A stretch of DNA of 52,247 bases from assembly GCF_016811235.1 (NCBI RefSeq), contig NZ_JAFBID010000038.1, positions 1 through 52,247 of the forward strand. The letters run 5' to 3'. The notes beneath the pieces are model-generated. The model saw only the letters and a program-made list of their open reading frames with translations. It was not told the origin of the DNA and did no database searches. Source of the stretch: Microvirga arabica (GTDB lineage Bacteria; Pseudomonadota; Alphaproteobacteria; Rhizobiales; Beijerinckiaceae). Position 1 is the stretch's first letter, and every line of letters begins with the position of its first letter. Positions 39,977-49,811 of the stretch are shown here, in pieces. Made by a program: the position numbers and the translations under genes.

Positions 39977-41569
39977 ATGCCCGCTCCCCGCGTACTCATT
40001 TCCGACGCTCTCTCCCCCGCCGCCGTGCAGATCTTCAAGGATCGCGGCATCGCGGTCGATTTCCAGCCCGATCTCGGCAAGGACAAAGAAAAACTCGCTC
40101 AAATCATCGGCGACTACGATGGCCTCGCCATTCGCTCCGCCACCAAGGTCACGGCGAAGATCCTCGAGCAGGCCAAGAACCTGAAGGTCATCGGCCGCGC
40201 CGGCATCGGCGTCGACAATGTCGAGATCCCCGCCGCCACCGCGCGCGGCGTGATCGTCATGAACACGCCCTTCGGCAATTCCATCACCACGGCTGAGCAC
40301 GCCATCGCCATGATGTTCGCGCTCGCGCGCCAGATCCCGCAGGCCGATGCCTCGACGCAGGCCGGCAAGTGGGAGAAGAACCGCTTCATGGGCGTCGAGC
40401 TCACGGGCAAGGTGCTCGGCGTCATCGGCTGCGGCAATATCGGGTCCATCGTGGCCGACCGCGCCATCGGGCTGCGCATGAAGGTGATCGCCTACGATCC
40501 CTTCCTGTCGCCGGAGCGCGCCGTTGAGCTTGGCGTCGAGAAGGTCGAGCTCGACGACCTGCTGCGCCGCGCCGACATCATCACGCTGCACGTACCGATG
40601 ACGGAAAAGACGAAGAACGTGCTCTCGGCCGAGAACATCGCCAAGACCAAGCGGGGCGTGCGCATCGTCAACTGCGCCCGCGGCGGCCTCGTCGACGAGG
40701 CGGCTTTGCGCGCGGCGCTCGATTCCGGCCATGTGGCGGGCGCGGCTTTCGACGTATTCGTCGAGGAGCCCGCCACCTCGAACCCGCTCTTCGGTCACCC
40801 CAACGTGGTCTGCACGCCGCATCTGGGCGCTGCAACGACAGAAGCGCAGGAGAACGTCGCTTTGCAGGTGGCCGAGCAGATGTCGGATTACCTGCTGCAG
40901 GGCGCGATCCAGAACGCCGTGAACTTCCCGTCGATCACCGCCGAGGAAGCGCCGCGCCTGAAGCCTTTCGTGGCTTTGGCCGAAAAGCTCGGCTCGTTCC
41001 TGGGTCAGCTCACGGAAGCGCCGATCAAGGGCATCCGCATCGAGTACGAGGGCAATGTCGCCGAGATGAACACGCGCGCGCTCACCTCGGCTGCCGTGAC
41101 CGGCGTGCTGCGTCCCTTCCTGCAGGACATCAACATGGTGTCGGCGCCGCTCGTGGCGCGCGATCGCGGCATCATGGTGGAAGAGGTCAAGCGCGAGAAC
41201 GCGGCGCGCGACTACGAGAGCTTCATCCGCATCGTGGTCGACGCGGAGGACATGGCCAGGCATGCCGGCGGCACCGTGTTCCAGGACGGCAAGCCGCGCG
41301 TGGTCGACATCCGCGATATCGCGGTCGATGCGGAGTTCGCCCCGCACATGATCTATGTGCGCAACGACGACAAGCCCGGCTTCATCGGCCGCTTCGGCAC
41401 GCTGCTCGGCGAGTCCGGCGTGAACGTCGCGACCTTCGCGCTCGGCCGCGACAAGCCCGGCGGCGATGCCATCTGCTTCGTGTCGGTGGACGAGCCGGTC
41501 TCCGACGAGCTGCTGCGCCGGATCGAGGAGATCCCGCAGGTCAAGCGCGCCCGCGCCGTGCGGTTCTAA
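39977..41569 (+). CDS. serA: D-3-phosphoglycerate dehydrogenase SerA
   Basis: SerA oxidises 3-phosphoglycerate, the first step of serine synthesis. The 530-residue long form has an N-terminal substrate domain starting [16 protein letters not shown]-binding [16 protein letters not shown], the catalytic Arg in CARGGLVDE, Glu in [10 protein letters not shown], and His in [12 protein letters not shown]. An allosteric substrate-binding domain (about 320-450) and a C-terminal ACT domain (about 455-530) follow, suggesting serine feedback. The start ATG lies after the repeat-derived extension. purU begins 11 bases downstream. Confidence 0.96.
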   Translation: MPAPRVLISDALSPAAVQIFKDRGIAVDFQPDLGKDKEKLAQIIGDYDGLAIRSATKVTAKILEQAKNLKVIGRAGIGVDNVEIPAATARGVIVMNTPFGNSITTAEHAIAMMFALARQIPQADASTQAGKWEKNRFMGVELTGKVLGVIGCGNIGSIVADRAIGLRMKVIAYDPFLSPERAVELGVEKVELDDLLRRADIITLHVPMTEKTKNVLSAENIAKTKRGVRIVNCARGGLVDEAALRAALDSGHVAGAAFDVFVEEPATSNPLFGHPNVVCTPHLGAATTEAQENVALQVAEQMSDYLLQGAIQNAVNFPSITAEEAPRLKPFVALAEKLGSFLGQLTEAPIKGIRIEYEGNVAEMNTRALTSAAVTGVLRPFLQDINMVSAPLVARDRGIMVEEVKRENAARDYESFIRIVVDAEDMARHAGGTVFQDGKPRVVDIRDIAVDAEFAPHMIYVRNDDKPGFIGRFGTLLGESGVNVATFALGRDKPGGDAICFVSVDEPVSDELLRRIEEIPQVKRARAVRF

Positions 41570-41580
41570 GGTGTAATGCC

Positions 41581-42453
41581 ATGGCCCATTCTCCGTCGCA
41601 GCGCTTCGTCCTGACGCTCGCCTGCCCGAACCGTCCCGGCATCGTGGCCGCCGTGGCGGGGCACCTGTCGGATGCGGGCCTCAATATCCTCGACGCGCAG
41701 CAATACGACGACACGCAGACCGACCGGTTCTTCATGCGTGTCGTGTTCGATCCCGTGTCGGGCGAGGCCGACCTCGACGCACTCAAGGATGGCTTCGCGC
41801 CCTTGGCTCAGCGCTTTTCCATGACCTGGGCCCTGCGCGATCCGGCCGAGAAGCGCCGCGTGATGCTGCTGGTCTCGAAGTTCGACCATTGCCTTGCGGA
41901 CCTGCTCTATCGCTGGCGCATCGACGAGCTCGATTTCGAGCCTGTCGGCATCATTGCCAACCATCCGGCCGAGACCTATCCCCATGTGAGCTTGGGCGAC
42001 ATCCCGTTCCATTACCTGCCCGTCACGAAGGAAACGAAGATGGAGCAGGAGGCGAAGGTCTGGGAGATCATCCGCGAGTCGAAGGCCGATCTCGTGGTGC
42101 TGGCGCGCTACATGCAGGTGCTCTCGGATGGGCTCGCCGCGAAGCTCTCCGGCCGCTGCATCAACATCCATCACTCGTTCCTGCCGAGCTTCAAGGGCGC
42201 CAAGCCCTATCATCAGGCCCATGCGCGCGGCGTGAAGCTGATCGGCGCCACGGCGCATTATGTGACGTCCGATCTCGACGAAGGCCCGATTATCGCGCAG
42301 GACGTGGAGTCGATCACGCACCGCGACACGGCGGAGGACCTCGTGCGCAAGGGCCGCGATATTGAGCGCCGCGTGCTGGCCCGTGCCGTGCGCTACCACC
42401 TGGAGGATCGCATCCTGCTCAATGGGCGCAAGACGGTGGTGTTCGCAGACTGA
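41581..42453 (+). CDS. purU: Formyltetrahydrofolate deformylase PurU
   Basis: PurU hydrolyses 10-formyl-THF to formate and THF, balancing one-carbon pools. The 290-residue protein has an N-terminal ACT domain (about 6-85, [24 protein letters not shown]) and a formyltransferase domain with [20 protein letters not shown] holding the catalytic His, and [13 protein letters not shown] holding the catalytic Asp. It lies 11 bases after serA, so serine synthesis and folate-linked one-carbon metabolism appear co-expressed. Confidence 0.95.
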   Translation: MAHSPSQRFVLTLACPNRPGIVAAVAGHLSDAGLNILDAQQYDDTQTDRFFMRVVFDPVSGEADLDALKDGFAPLAQRFSMTWALRDPAEKRRVMLLVSKFDHCLADLLYRWRIDELDFEPVGIIANHPAETYPHVSLGDIPFHYLPVTKETKMEQEAKVWEIIRESKADLVVLARYMQVLSDGLAAKLSGRCINIHHSFLPSFKGAKPYHQAHARGVKLIGATAHYVTSDLDEGPIIAQDVESITHRDTAEDLVRKGRDIERRVLARAVRYHLEDRILLNGRKTVVFAD

Positions 42454-42464
42454 CAATTACAACC

Positions 42465-42546
42465 GTCATGGCCGGGCTCGTCCCGGCCATCCACGTCTTT
42501 GGCCGCGTAAAAACGTGGATGCCCGCAACAAGTGCGGGCATGACGG
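42465..42546. repeat. Dispersed intergenic repeat, family C, copy 2
   Basis: GTCATGGCCGGGCTCGTCC and CGGCCATCCACGTC open the element; ACGTGGATGCCCGC and GCGGGCATGACGG close it in inverted orientation. It lies downstream of purU, directly before a family A copy. Confidence 0.75.
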
Positions 42547-42551
42547 AGAGA

Positions 42552-42652
42552 GTGTCATCCCCGGCGGCCGTGAGGCCGGGAAGGGGATCCACTCACACGC
42601 ACAGCGCCATGGATTCCCTTCCCCTCCGCTGACGCTCCGGCCGGGAATGACA
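42552..42652. repeat. Dispersed intergenic repeat, family A, copy 3
   Basis: GTGTCATCCCCGGCGGCC on the left and GGCCGGGAATGACAG on the right, with GGGGATCCACTCACACGC and GATTCCCTTCCCCTCCGC inside. It fills the rest of the convergent purU / transporter spacer. Confidence 0.85.
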
Positions 42653-42659
42653 GTGGGAG

Positions 42660-43565
42660 CTACCGCTTTCTCTCCGCGAGCCAGATGCCGCCGAGCACCA
42701 GCACGAGGCCGCCTGCGTGGTAGAGCGCGAAGGGCTCGCCCAGCAGCAGAACCGCGAGCAGGGCGCCGAAGACCGGCACGAGGTTGACGAAGAGGCCGGC
42801 CCGGGCCGGTCCGATGAGCTCCACGCCGCGCATGAAGAACACCTGCGAGAGTAGGGACGGCAGCAGGCCCACATAGAGCAGGATCAGCCATCCTTTCGCG
42901 GTTGGGAATTGCAGGCTGCCCTGAGACGCCTCGATCCACAGAAGAGGCAGTGAGGTTGCAAAGGCCACCACTGCCAGCGCCGCGAAGAAGATGAGGCCTG
43001 GAAGCGCGGGGCGATGGCGCAGGCCGAGCGTATAGCCCGCATAGAACACGCAGGCGATCAGCGTCCAGACGTCGCCGATGTTGAGGGCAAGTGTTCTCAG
43101 GATCTCGAAATCGGCCTTCACCGACACCAGGATCACGCCGAGGATCGTGACGATCATGCCGATGACCTGAAGCGGGATCACGCGAGCGTGGAAGAACAGC
43201 ACCGTGCCCAGAAGCACGAGCACCGGGATGGAACCCTGGAAGATGGTGAGGTTTACCGCGGTCGTATGGTGCGCGGCGGCGTAGAACAGGGCGTTGAAGC
43301 CCGTGAAGCCGAAGGCTCCCATCAGGACCGTGAAAACCCAGCGCTCCCTGATCTGCGGCCATGCCGCGATCACCTGCCGGCCGACGAGCGGCAGCAGCAC
43401 GACCACCACGATGACCCAGCGCAGGCAGGTGAGCATCATGGGCGACACCTCGCCCACAGCGAGCCGCCCGGCAATGGCATTGCCGCCCCACATGAGCGTG
43501 GTGAGGGTGAGGAGCACGTAGGCCTGCCCCCAGATTCCCTTCCAAAACGCGTGCAGGATATTCAT
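42660..43565 (-). CDS. DMT-family (EamA) transporter
   Basis: The 301-residue protein has ten hydrophobic segments in two EamA halves, for example TLTTLMWGGNAIAGRLAVGEVSPMMLTCLRW and the second half GDVWTLIACVFYAGYTLGLRH. W-G-x-N-x-x-x and the G-x-x-L-x-x-E/G-P-x-x-x-Y ending (LLGEPFALYHAGGLVLVLGGI) are family features. Such proteins export amino acids or metabolites; the substrate is unknown. It is a single gene facing away from the amidotransferase gene, with which it shares a 75-base upstream region. Confidence 0.9.
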   Translation of the reverse strand: MNILHAFWKGIWGQAYVLLTLTTLMWGGNAIAGRLAVGEVSPMMLTCLRWVIVVVVLLPLVGRQVIAAWPQIRERWVFTVLMGAFGFTGFNALFYAAAHHTTAVNLTIFQGSIPVLVLLGTVLFFHARVIPLQVIGMIVTILGVILVSVKADFEILRTLALNIGDVWTLIACVFYAGYTLGLRHRPALPGLIFFAALAVVAFATSLPLLWIEASQGSLQFPTAKGWLILLYVGLLPSLLSQVFFMRGVELIGPARAGLFVNLVPVFGALLAVLLLGEPFALYHAGGLVLVLGGIWLAERKR

Positions 43566-43640
43566 CGGAGGTCGGACCTTATTGCACTTGCTGTCGTGCG
43601 CCGTTCGGCTAAACCGGCACGGAACAAGCGGGTGACAGGC

Positions 43641-44504
43641 ATGGCCTTACGGTTTCTGGTGGTTGAGGGCAATACGCGGGGCGCAAGGCAGGCCCACAAG
43701 GAAGCCTATGGACTCACGCTCTCCGAGTCCTATGCGGAGGTGATCCAGGGGATCGCCCAGGATGCGGTCTGCGACATCGCCTTTCCGACGGATGAGGGCG
43801 CGAACCTGCCCGATGCGGCGGGGCTCGAATCCTATGACGGCATCGTGCTCACCGGCTCGCACCTCAACATCTACGACCGCACGCCCGAGATCCTGCGCCA
43901 GATCGACCTGATGCGGGCGACTTTCGCCTCCCGCACGCCGTCCTTCGGCTCCTGCTGGGGGCTGCAAATAGCAGCCGTCGCGGCGGATGGCGACGTGCAG
44001 CAGAACCCGCTCGGCCGCGAGGTCGGCATAGCCCGCAAGCTGACGCGGACGGAGGCCGGCAGGGCGCATCCGCTCCTCGAAGGGCGCCCGGCCGCTTACG
44101 ACGCGCCCGCCATCCATCTCGACATGGTGACAGCCGTGCCGGAGGATTGCACGGTTCTTGCGAGCAATGCGGTGTCGCCCGTGCAGGCGGCCGAGATCCG
44201 TCGCGACGGCGGCACCTTCTGGGGCGTGCAGTACCACCCTGAGTTTTCGCTGGGCGAGCTCGCCGCTATCTTAAGCCGCCGGACCGACATCCTCGTGCGG
44301 GAAGGCTTCTGCCGGACGGCCGAGGAGGCGCTGTCCTATGCGCAGGATCTCGCGGCGCTCGACAAGGATCCGGCGCGGTTCGATCTCGCCTGGCGCCACG
44401 GCATCGATGCCGAGGTTCTCGAACCCGCCCGCCGCACCCGCGAGATCCGCAACTTCATCGAGCACCGGGTCAGGACGGAAAAGAGCGCTCGCGGACGGGC
44501 GTGA
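43641..44504 (+). CDS. Class I glutamine amidotransferase-like protein
   Basis: The 287-residue protein has a GATase1 core: LTGSHLNIYDR, the nucleophile elbow FGSCWGLQI (C105), and the His-x-Glu pair in YHPEFS (H199, E201), so the triad is intact. It resembles the GMP-synthase-like amidotransferase family, whose members hydrolyse gamma-glutamyl amides. A C-terminal extension of about 75 residues rich in Arg and Asp follows. GTG three codons upstream is an alternative start. Neighbours give no clue to the substrate. Confidence 0.85.
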   Translation: MALRFLVVEGNTRGARQAHKEAYGLTLSESYAEVIQGIAQDAVCDIAFPTDEGANLPDAAGLESYDGIVLTGSHLNIYDRTPEILRQIDLMRATFASRTPSFGSCWGLQIAAVAADGDVQQNPLGREVGIARKLTRTEAGRAHPLLEGRPAAYDAPAIHLDMVTAVPEDCTVLASNAVSPVQAAEIRRDGGTFWGVQYHPEFSLGELAAILSRRTDILVREGFCRTAEEALSYAQDLAALDKDPARFDLAWRHGIDAEVLEPARRTREIRNFIEHRVRTEKSARGRA

Positions 44505-44525
44505 AGCGCCTTTCCGTCAAGGACT

Positions 44526-44768
44526 TCACGTCCCTGGAGATCCCGTGAGCGCGAGCCGCGCCAGTTCGGTTGCGGTCCTGCGAACCTCATTCTCCGCATA
44601 GTCCGTGGCCGCGGTCTGCGCCGGTGAGACCTTGGGTTCGGACAGCCGGTCGCCTTCAATCGCGAAGGTGTAGGACCGTCCGTCCGGCGTAAAGGTCACG
44701 ATGAGCGCATCGCCATCACGTTCGAGCCTGAAATCGTCTGTCTTAGGGGCGTTTGGCTGGGGCTGCAT
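44526..44768 (-). CDS. Small hypothetical protein (80 aa)
   Basis: The small acidic protein has an alternating strand pattern (FRLERDGDALIVTFTPDGRSYTFAIEGDRL) followed by one helix (AATDYAENEVRRTATELARLAL). A GGAG site precedes GTG-ATG; I use the ATG for its better spacing. There is no signal peptide or membrane segment. I do not recognise the family. It lies between the convergent amidotransferase gene and the DUF305 gene upstream of it on the same strand. Confidence 0.65.
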   Translation of the reverse strand: MQPQPNAPKTDDFRLERDGDALIVTFTPDGRSYTFAIEGDRLSEPKVSPAQTAATDYAENEVRRTATELARLALTGSPGT

Positions 44769-44801
44769 CACTGTCTCCGAAAGGCTATGTCGCGGCTGAT
44801 C

Positions 44802-45278
44802 TCATGAGGCGCTGGCGGACGGTGTCCCTGCGGGATTCTCCAGCTCCCGGATGAGCGTCTTCATCTCGTCGATCTCCCTGCGCTGGGCATCGATGATCCG
44901 ATCCGCCAGCTGACGAACCCGGGGATCGGTAAGGGTCGCCCGCTCGCTCGTCAGGATGGCAATGGAGTGGTGCGGGATCATCGCCTTCATCCAGGCCACG
45001 TCCTCTACGGTGTCCTGGCTGCGGACGAGGTAGAGGGCTCCCGCGAAGACCAGGGCGGCGGCGAGGACGATGCCCAGGGTCGCCGCCTTGTTCTTGTACA
45101 TGCCGAGCATGAAGGCCAGCATGACGATGGCCATGGCCGCCCCCATGATCAGGGCCATGTAGGCCCGGGTCTCGCTCCAGAAGATGTGATCGAGAGCATA
45201 GACGTTCAGGTACATCAGACCGAACATCACGATGGTGGATGTTGCGATCATCGCGGCAAAGCGCAGGTATGGGTGCAT
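44802..45278 (-). CDS. DUF305 membrane protein
   Basis: The 158-residue protein has three membrane helices (about 6-28, 36-58 and 66-86) followed by a DUF305 helical domain with WMKAMIPHHSIAILTSERA and DPRVRQLADRIIDAQRREIDEMK. The M-I-P-H-H-x-x-A motif is the hallmark of the family, in which the His and Met residues are proposed to bind metal, often in copper-related settings. No copper gene is in the window, so a metal role is inference only. Confidence 0.85.
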   Translation of the reverse strand: MHPYLRFAAMIATSTIVMFGLMYLNVYALDHIFWSETRAYMALIMGAAMAIVMLAFMLGMYKNKAATLGIVLAAALVFAGALYLVRSQDTVEDVAWMKAMIPHHSIAILTSERATLTDPRVRQLADRIIDAQRREIDEMKTLIRELENPAGTPSASAS

Positions 45279-45372
45279 GCGGGCCTCGTCATGGATGAAC
45301 AGAGGATTCGTTCACCAACAGGACGTGCGGCTCCCGGTTCCGGAGGGCCAGTGCTCCTTTGGCCGTGACGGA

Positions 45373-45463
45373 GTTGTCATTCCCAACGAGGGAAGGGATC
45401 CATTCACAGACGCGCCGCCATGGATTCCCTTCCCCTCCGCTACGCTCCGGCCGGGAATGGCAC
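45373..45463. repeat. Dispersed intergenic repeat, family A, copy 4
   Basis: GTTGTCATTCCCAACGAG on the left and GGCCGGGAATGGCAC on the right; the interior GGGATCCATTCACAGACG and GATTCCCTTCCCCTCCGC matches the other three copies. It is a little shorter and more diverged at its left end. Confidence 0.8.
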
Positions 45464-45512
45464 TCTCATTGTCTTGCATAGTGTTGATGCTCCTCCAGTC
45501 CTGCCACCCTCT

Positions 45513-45604
45513 GCGTCATCCCCGGACTTGTTCCGGGGATCCACGTCTTGCAACGTTGCGGTTCCTGAAGACGTGGGCGGCCGGGACGAGCCCGGCCATG
45601 ACGC
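45513..45604. repeat. Dispersed intergenic repeat, family C, copy 3
   Basis: GCGTCATCCCCGGACTTG and TTCCGGGGATCCACGTC form the left hairpin; GACGTGGGCGGCCGGGAC and GAGCCCGGCCATGACGC form the right. It lies about 50 bases after a family A copy, as at the purU locus. Confidence 0.7.
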
Positions 45605-46045
45605 AGGAGCGAGATGACGGGGAGAGGCCAGCAGGTGAGAGCATGTTCTCACTTTGTTCTTGGCTGCTGCTCTAACCTTGGCTATATCTGGGCTCATCCT
45701 CGCCCGCCGAGGGGCGCGCTCGCGAGGCGTCGCAGATGCGGGGCAAGGAGCGGTCCCGCCGCAGGTCTCGCACCCCTGTGATCGCGGGTGGCCGATCCTG
45801 GCTTGTTCCAGGTCCGCTGAAACAAACCGCGCGTGACGAGCAGCTTGGCTCTCACCTTCCACACCACATCATCGAGCCGGGCTGCCCTAAACGCCTCCCT
45901 CGACACCTTCAGGCTCGCAGCACCCGCTGCGGGCCCACAGGTGCTGGCTCTTTCTCAGATCGATCTGTATTCGAGGCCAGGAATACAAAACCACATTCCC
46001 GCCTTTCCGCTGTTTATGATGCGGGGATGCAGGGCTCATTCCGCC
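45605..46045. other. Gene-free spacer before purA
   Basis: Together with the two repeats, this makes an 860-base gap between the DUF305 gene and purA. I see no gene with a credible ribosome site, no tRNA and no recognisable mobile-element remnant. Short open frames on both strands have no coding character. Confidence 0.5.
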
Positions 46046-46095
46046 TTGACCTGAGGCGCATGATCCACCATGAGGGTTTGCAAGGTTTTTACCCA

Positions 46096-46121
46096 GCCCT
46101 GGCCTTGCGCCGGGGCTTTTT
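46096..46121 (+). terminator. Terminator-like hairpin in the purA leader
   Basis: GCCCTGGC, a five-base loop and GCCGGGGC form an 8-bp stem (one G-T pair) followed directly by five T residues. It ends 18 bases before the purA ATG. A TTGACC box with a weak CATGAG box 17 bases on would start transcription just before the hairpin. It may be an attenuator of purA or the end of an unknown upstream transcript. Confidence 0.6.
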
Positions 46122-46139
46122 CATGTGAGGGTTTGAGCG

Positions 46140-47432
<1,293 letters not shown>

Positions 47433-47465
47433 CGGCAAAGCCCCGGCGGGTCATTCCCAAGGCAA

Positions 47466-48656
47466 ATGGCAGATTATTACCCTCTCATCGCCCGGGCCGT
47501 CGAAGGCCTGCCTGAGCAGAATGCCGACAAGCGGCACGCCGTCTACGAGCGTGCCCGCACGGCCTTGATCGCGCAGCTGCGCTCGCTCAATCCGCCCCTG
47601 TCGGAGGCGGAGATCCAGCAGGAGAGCCGCTCCCTCGACGAGGCCATCGCCAAAGTGGAGGCGGATTATGCGCCGCCGGCCGGGTTCGATGCCGGTGGCT
47701 TCTCGCCCGTGCCCGCTGACGAGCCGCCGGCTCGGCCCGACACGCGCGGTGCAGCCTCGGTCCATGGATTGCGGGCGCCCGCTCCTCAGCAGGCGCAGGA
47801 CGACGAGGTCGACGATTCCTATTCAGAGTCCGCAGTCGCCCGGCCCAAGATCGACAGCCGGCCGCATCCGGCCATGCAGAACAAGGGGCGTGCCCGCACC
47901 ATTGTGTTCGGCTCGGTCCTAGCGCTGGTGATCGCGGCCATCGCGGCCTTCGCGTTCCTGTGGCGCGACAGGCCCGAGGACCTCGCCCCCGAGACTCCGG
48001 TCGCCGAGGCTCCGGCGCCGCCGCCGGCCGACACCAAGATCGACGAGCGCGTGGGGGGAGGGCAGGCGCCTCCGCCGGCATCGGCCCCCAACGCGGCGCC
48101 GCGCCAGGAAACGGGCGTCGCACAGCGCGCGGTCTTCTACGAAGAGGACCCCGCCAACCCTTCGGCTCCCAAGGCACAGGTCGGCCGCGTGACGTGGCGC
48201 CTCGAAGACGTCAATCCGGGCCAAGGCCAGCCGCTGGAGCGGGCCGTGATCGCCAATGTCGACGTGCCGGATGCCGGGCTGACCATGAAGATGGTGCTGC
48301 GGCGCAATCTCGACACCACCCTGCCGGCCTCCCATACGGTCGAGCTCACTTTTACGACCCGCGCCGGCGACACAAACCGGGTGATCCGCGACGTGGGCCT
48401 CCTGCAGTTCAAGAGCGAGGAGGCGGCGCGCGGCACCCCCGTGGCCGGCCTGCCGGTGCCCGTTCGCGAGAACCTGTTCCTGATCGGCCTCTCCAACCTG
48501 CAGGCCGATATTGCGCGCAACACGCAATTGTTCGTGCGCCGCAATTGGATCGACCTTCCGGTGCGCATGGCTTCGGGCCAGCGGGCTATCTTGAGCTTCG
48601 AGAAGGGCGGCTCCGGCGAGCAGGTGATCAACGACGCCTTCAGCCAGTGGCAATAG
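47466..48656 (+). CDS. Membrane-anchored hypothetical protein (396 aa)
   Basis: Three parts are visible. The cytoplasmic N-terminus (about 1-70) has a helical segment ADYYPLIARAVEGLPEQNAD, then a disordered acidic/proline stretch to about 140. One membrane helix (about 146-166, IVFGSVLALVIAAIAAFAFLW) follows. The periplasmic part has a Pro/Ala linker and then a folded beta-rich domain (about 215-396). I recall uncharacterised Rhizobiales proteins of this layout but can name no function. It begins 33 bases after purA, probably in the same transcript, and is followed by a terminator. Confidence 0.8.
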   Translation: MADYYPLIARAVEGLPEQNADKRHAVYERARTALIAQLRSLNPPLSEAEIQQESRSLDEAIAKVEADYAPPAGFDAGGFSPVPADEPPARPDTRGAASVHGLRAPAPQQAQDDEVDDSYSESAVARPKIDSRPHPAMQNKGRARTIVFGSVLALVIAAIAAFAFLWRDRPEDLAPETPVAEAPAPPPADTKIDERVGGGQAPPPASAPNAAPRQETGVAQRAVFYEEDPANPSAPKAQVGRVTWRLEDVNPGQGQPLERAVIANVDVPDAGLTMKMVLRRNLDTTLPASHTVELTFTTRAGDTNRVIRDVGLLQFKSEEAARGTPVAGLPVPVRENLFLIGLSNLQADIARNTQLFVRRNWIDLPVRMASGQRAILSFEKGGSGEQVINDAFSQWQ

Positions 48657-48679
48657 GCCGAAGGCGGACGACAGACAGC

Positions 48680-48708
48680 AAAAAGCCGCGCGTGATGCGC
48701 GGCTTTTT
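48680..48708. terminator. Bidirectional terminator between the hypothetical gene and rpoH
   Basis: AAAAAGCCGCGC, a GTGAT loop and GCGCGGCTTTTT form a 12-bp perfect stem with T-runs readable on either strand. It lies between the convergent 396-residue gene and rpoH. Confidence 0.92.
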
Positions 48709-48732
48709 CCATAAGGATTGCTTTGTGACGCT

Positions 48733-49623
48733 TCAGGCCTCGGCGGACGAGGTCTCGATCTGGGTCAGGTTCTTCCTGACCGCGTCCTGAATCTTCTCGA
48801 AGGCACGCACCTCGATCTGGCGGACGCGCTCGCGGGAGACGCCGAACTCCGTGGAGAGCTCCTCCAGGGTGATTGGGTCGTCCGAGAGGCGCCGGGCCTC
48901 AAAGATGCGACGCTCGCGCGGGTTGAGAACGGACAGCGCATTGCGCAGAGCCTTCAGCCGGTTCTGGCCCTCCTCCTCCTCGACGAGCACCTGCTCCTGG
49001 CTCTGGCTCTGATCGACGAGCCAGTCCTGCCATTCGCCGCCGCCTTCACCCTCGTCACGCAGGGGCGCGTTGAGGGACGAGTCGCCGCCGAGCCGGCGGT
49101 TCATGTCCACCACGTCCTGCTCGGTCACGCCGAGCTGGGTGGCGATCTGCTTGACGTTGTCAGGGTGCAGGTCGCCTTCCTCGAAGGCGGAGATGCGGCC
49201 CTTGGCCTTGCGCAGGTTGAAGAACAGCTTCTTCTGGTTTGCGGTCGTCCCCATCTTCACGAGGGACCAGGACCGCAGGATGTATTCTTGAATCGCCGCC
49301 TTGATCCACCACATGGCATAAGTGGCGAGGCGGAAGCCCTTGTCGGGCTCGAAGCGCTTGACGGCCTGCATCAGGCCGACATTGCCCTCCGACACCACCT
49401 CGCCGATCGGCAGACCATAGCCACGGTAGCCCATGGCGATCTTGGCGACCAGGCGCAGGTGGGATGTAACCAGCTTGTGGGCTGCTTCGCGATCTCCATG
49501 CTCGCGCCAACGCTTGGCGAGCATGTATTCCTCATGCGGCTCGAGCATGGGGAAGCGACGGATCTCGTCGAGATAGCGCGAAAGGCCTCCTTCATTGGCA
49601 AGCACTGGAAGCGCTGTAGCCAT
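48733..49623 (-). CDS. rpoH: RNA polymerase heat-shock sigma factor RpoH
   Basis: The 296-residue sigma-70 family protein has region 2 with HKLVTSHLRLVAKIAMGYRGYG and GNVGLMQAVKRFEPDKGFRLATYAMWWIKAAIQEYILRSW. The RpoH box (QKKLFFNLRK), diagnostic for heat-shock sigma factors, follows. Region 4 is at the C-terminus (LEELSTEFGVSRERVRQIEVRAF). The ATG with AAAGGAGGAGACACG upstream is clearly the start; the frame extends 27 codons further but without similarity. Rhizobiales often have two rpoH genes; only one is in this window. Confidence 0.95.
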   Translation of the reverse strand: MATALPVLANEGGLSRYLDEIRRFPMLEPHEEYMLAKRWREHGDREAAHKLVTSHLRLVAKIAMGYRGYGLPIGEVVSEGNVGLMQAVKRFEPDKGFRLATYAMWWIKAAIQEYILRSWSLVKMGTTANQKKLFFNLRKAKGRISAFEEGDLHPDNVKQIATQLGVTEQDVVDMNRRLGGDSSLNAPLRDEGEGGGEWQDWLVDQSQSQEQVLVEEEEGQNRLKALRNALSVLNPRERRIFEARRLSDDPITLEELSTEFGVSRERVRQIEVRAFEKIQDAVRKNLTQIETSSAEA

Positions 49624-49811
49624 CGTGTCTCCTCCTTTGGCTCCCTCACCGCGAGGCAAGCCTGCGGCGGCCCCCTCCCATGGCTGGCCGCCCAACCTCT
49701 TCATATAATCGGTTCAATCTCGTCCGAATAGAGGCGTCAGGCTTCAAGACGTGGTGAACGCTCCAGAATCGCAAGGGTGCCAGCGTGGCCGGATTTTGCG
49801 ACCCATTGACG

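Noticed and set aside
45694..46080. Short open frames on both strands before purA as genes
   Set aside because: No ribosome sites, no family similarity, and low-quality coding composition.
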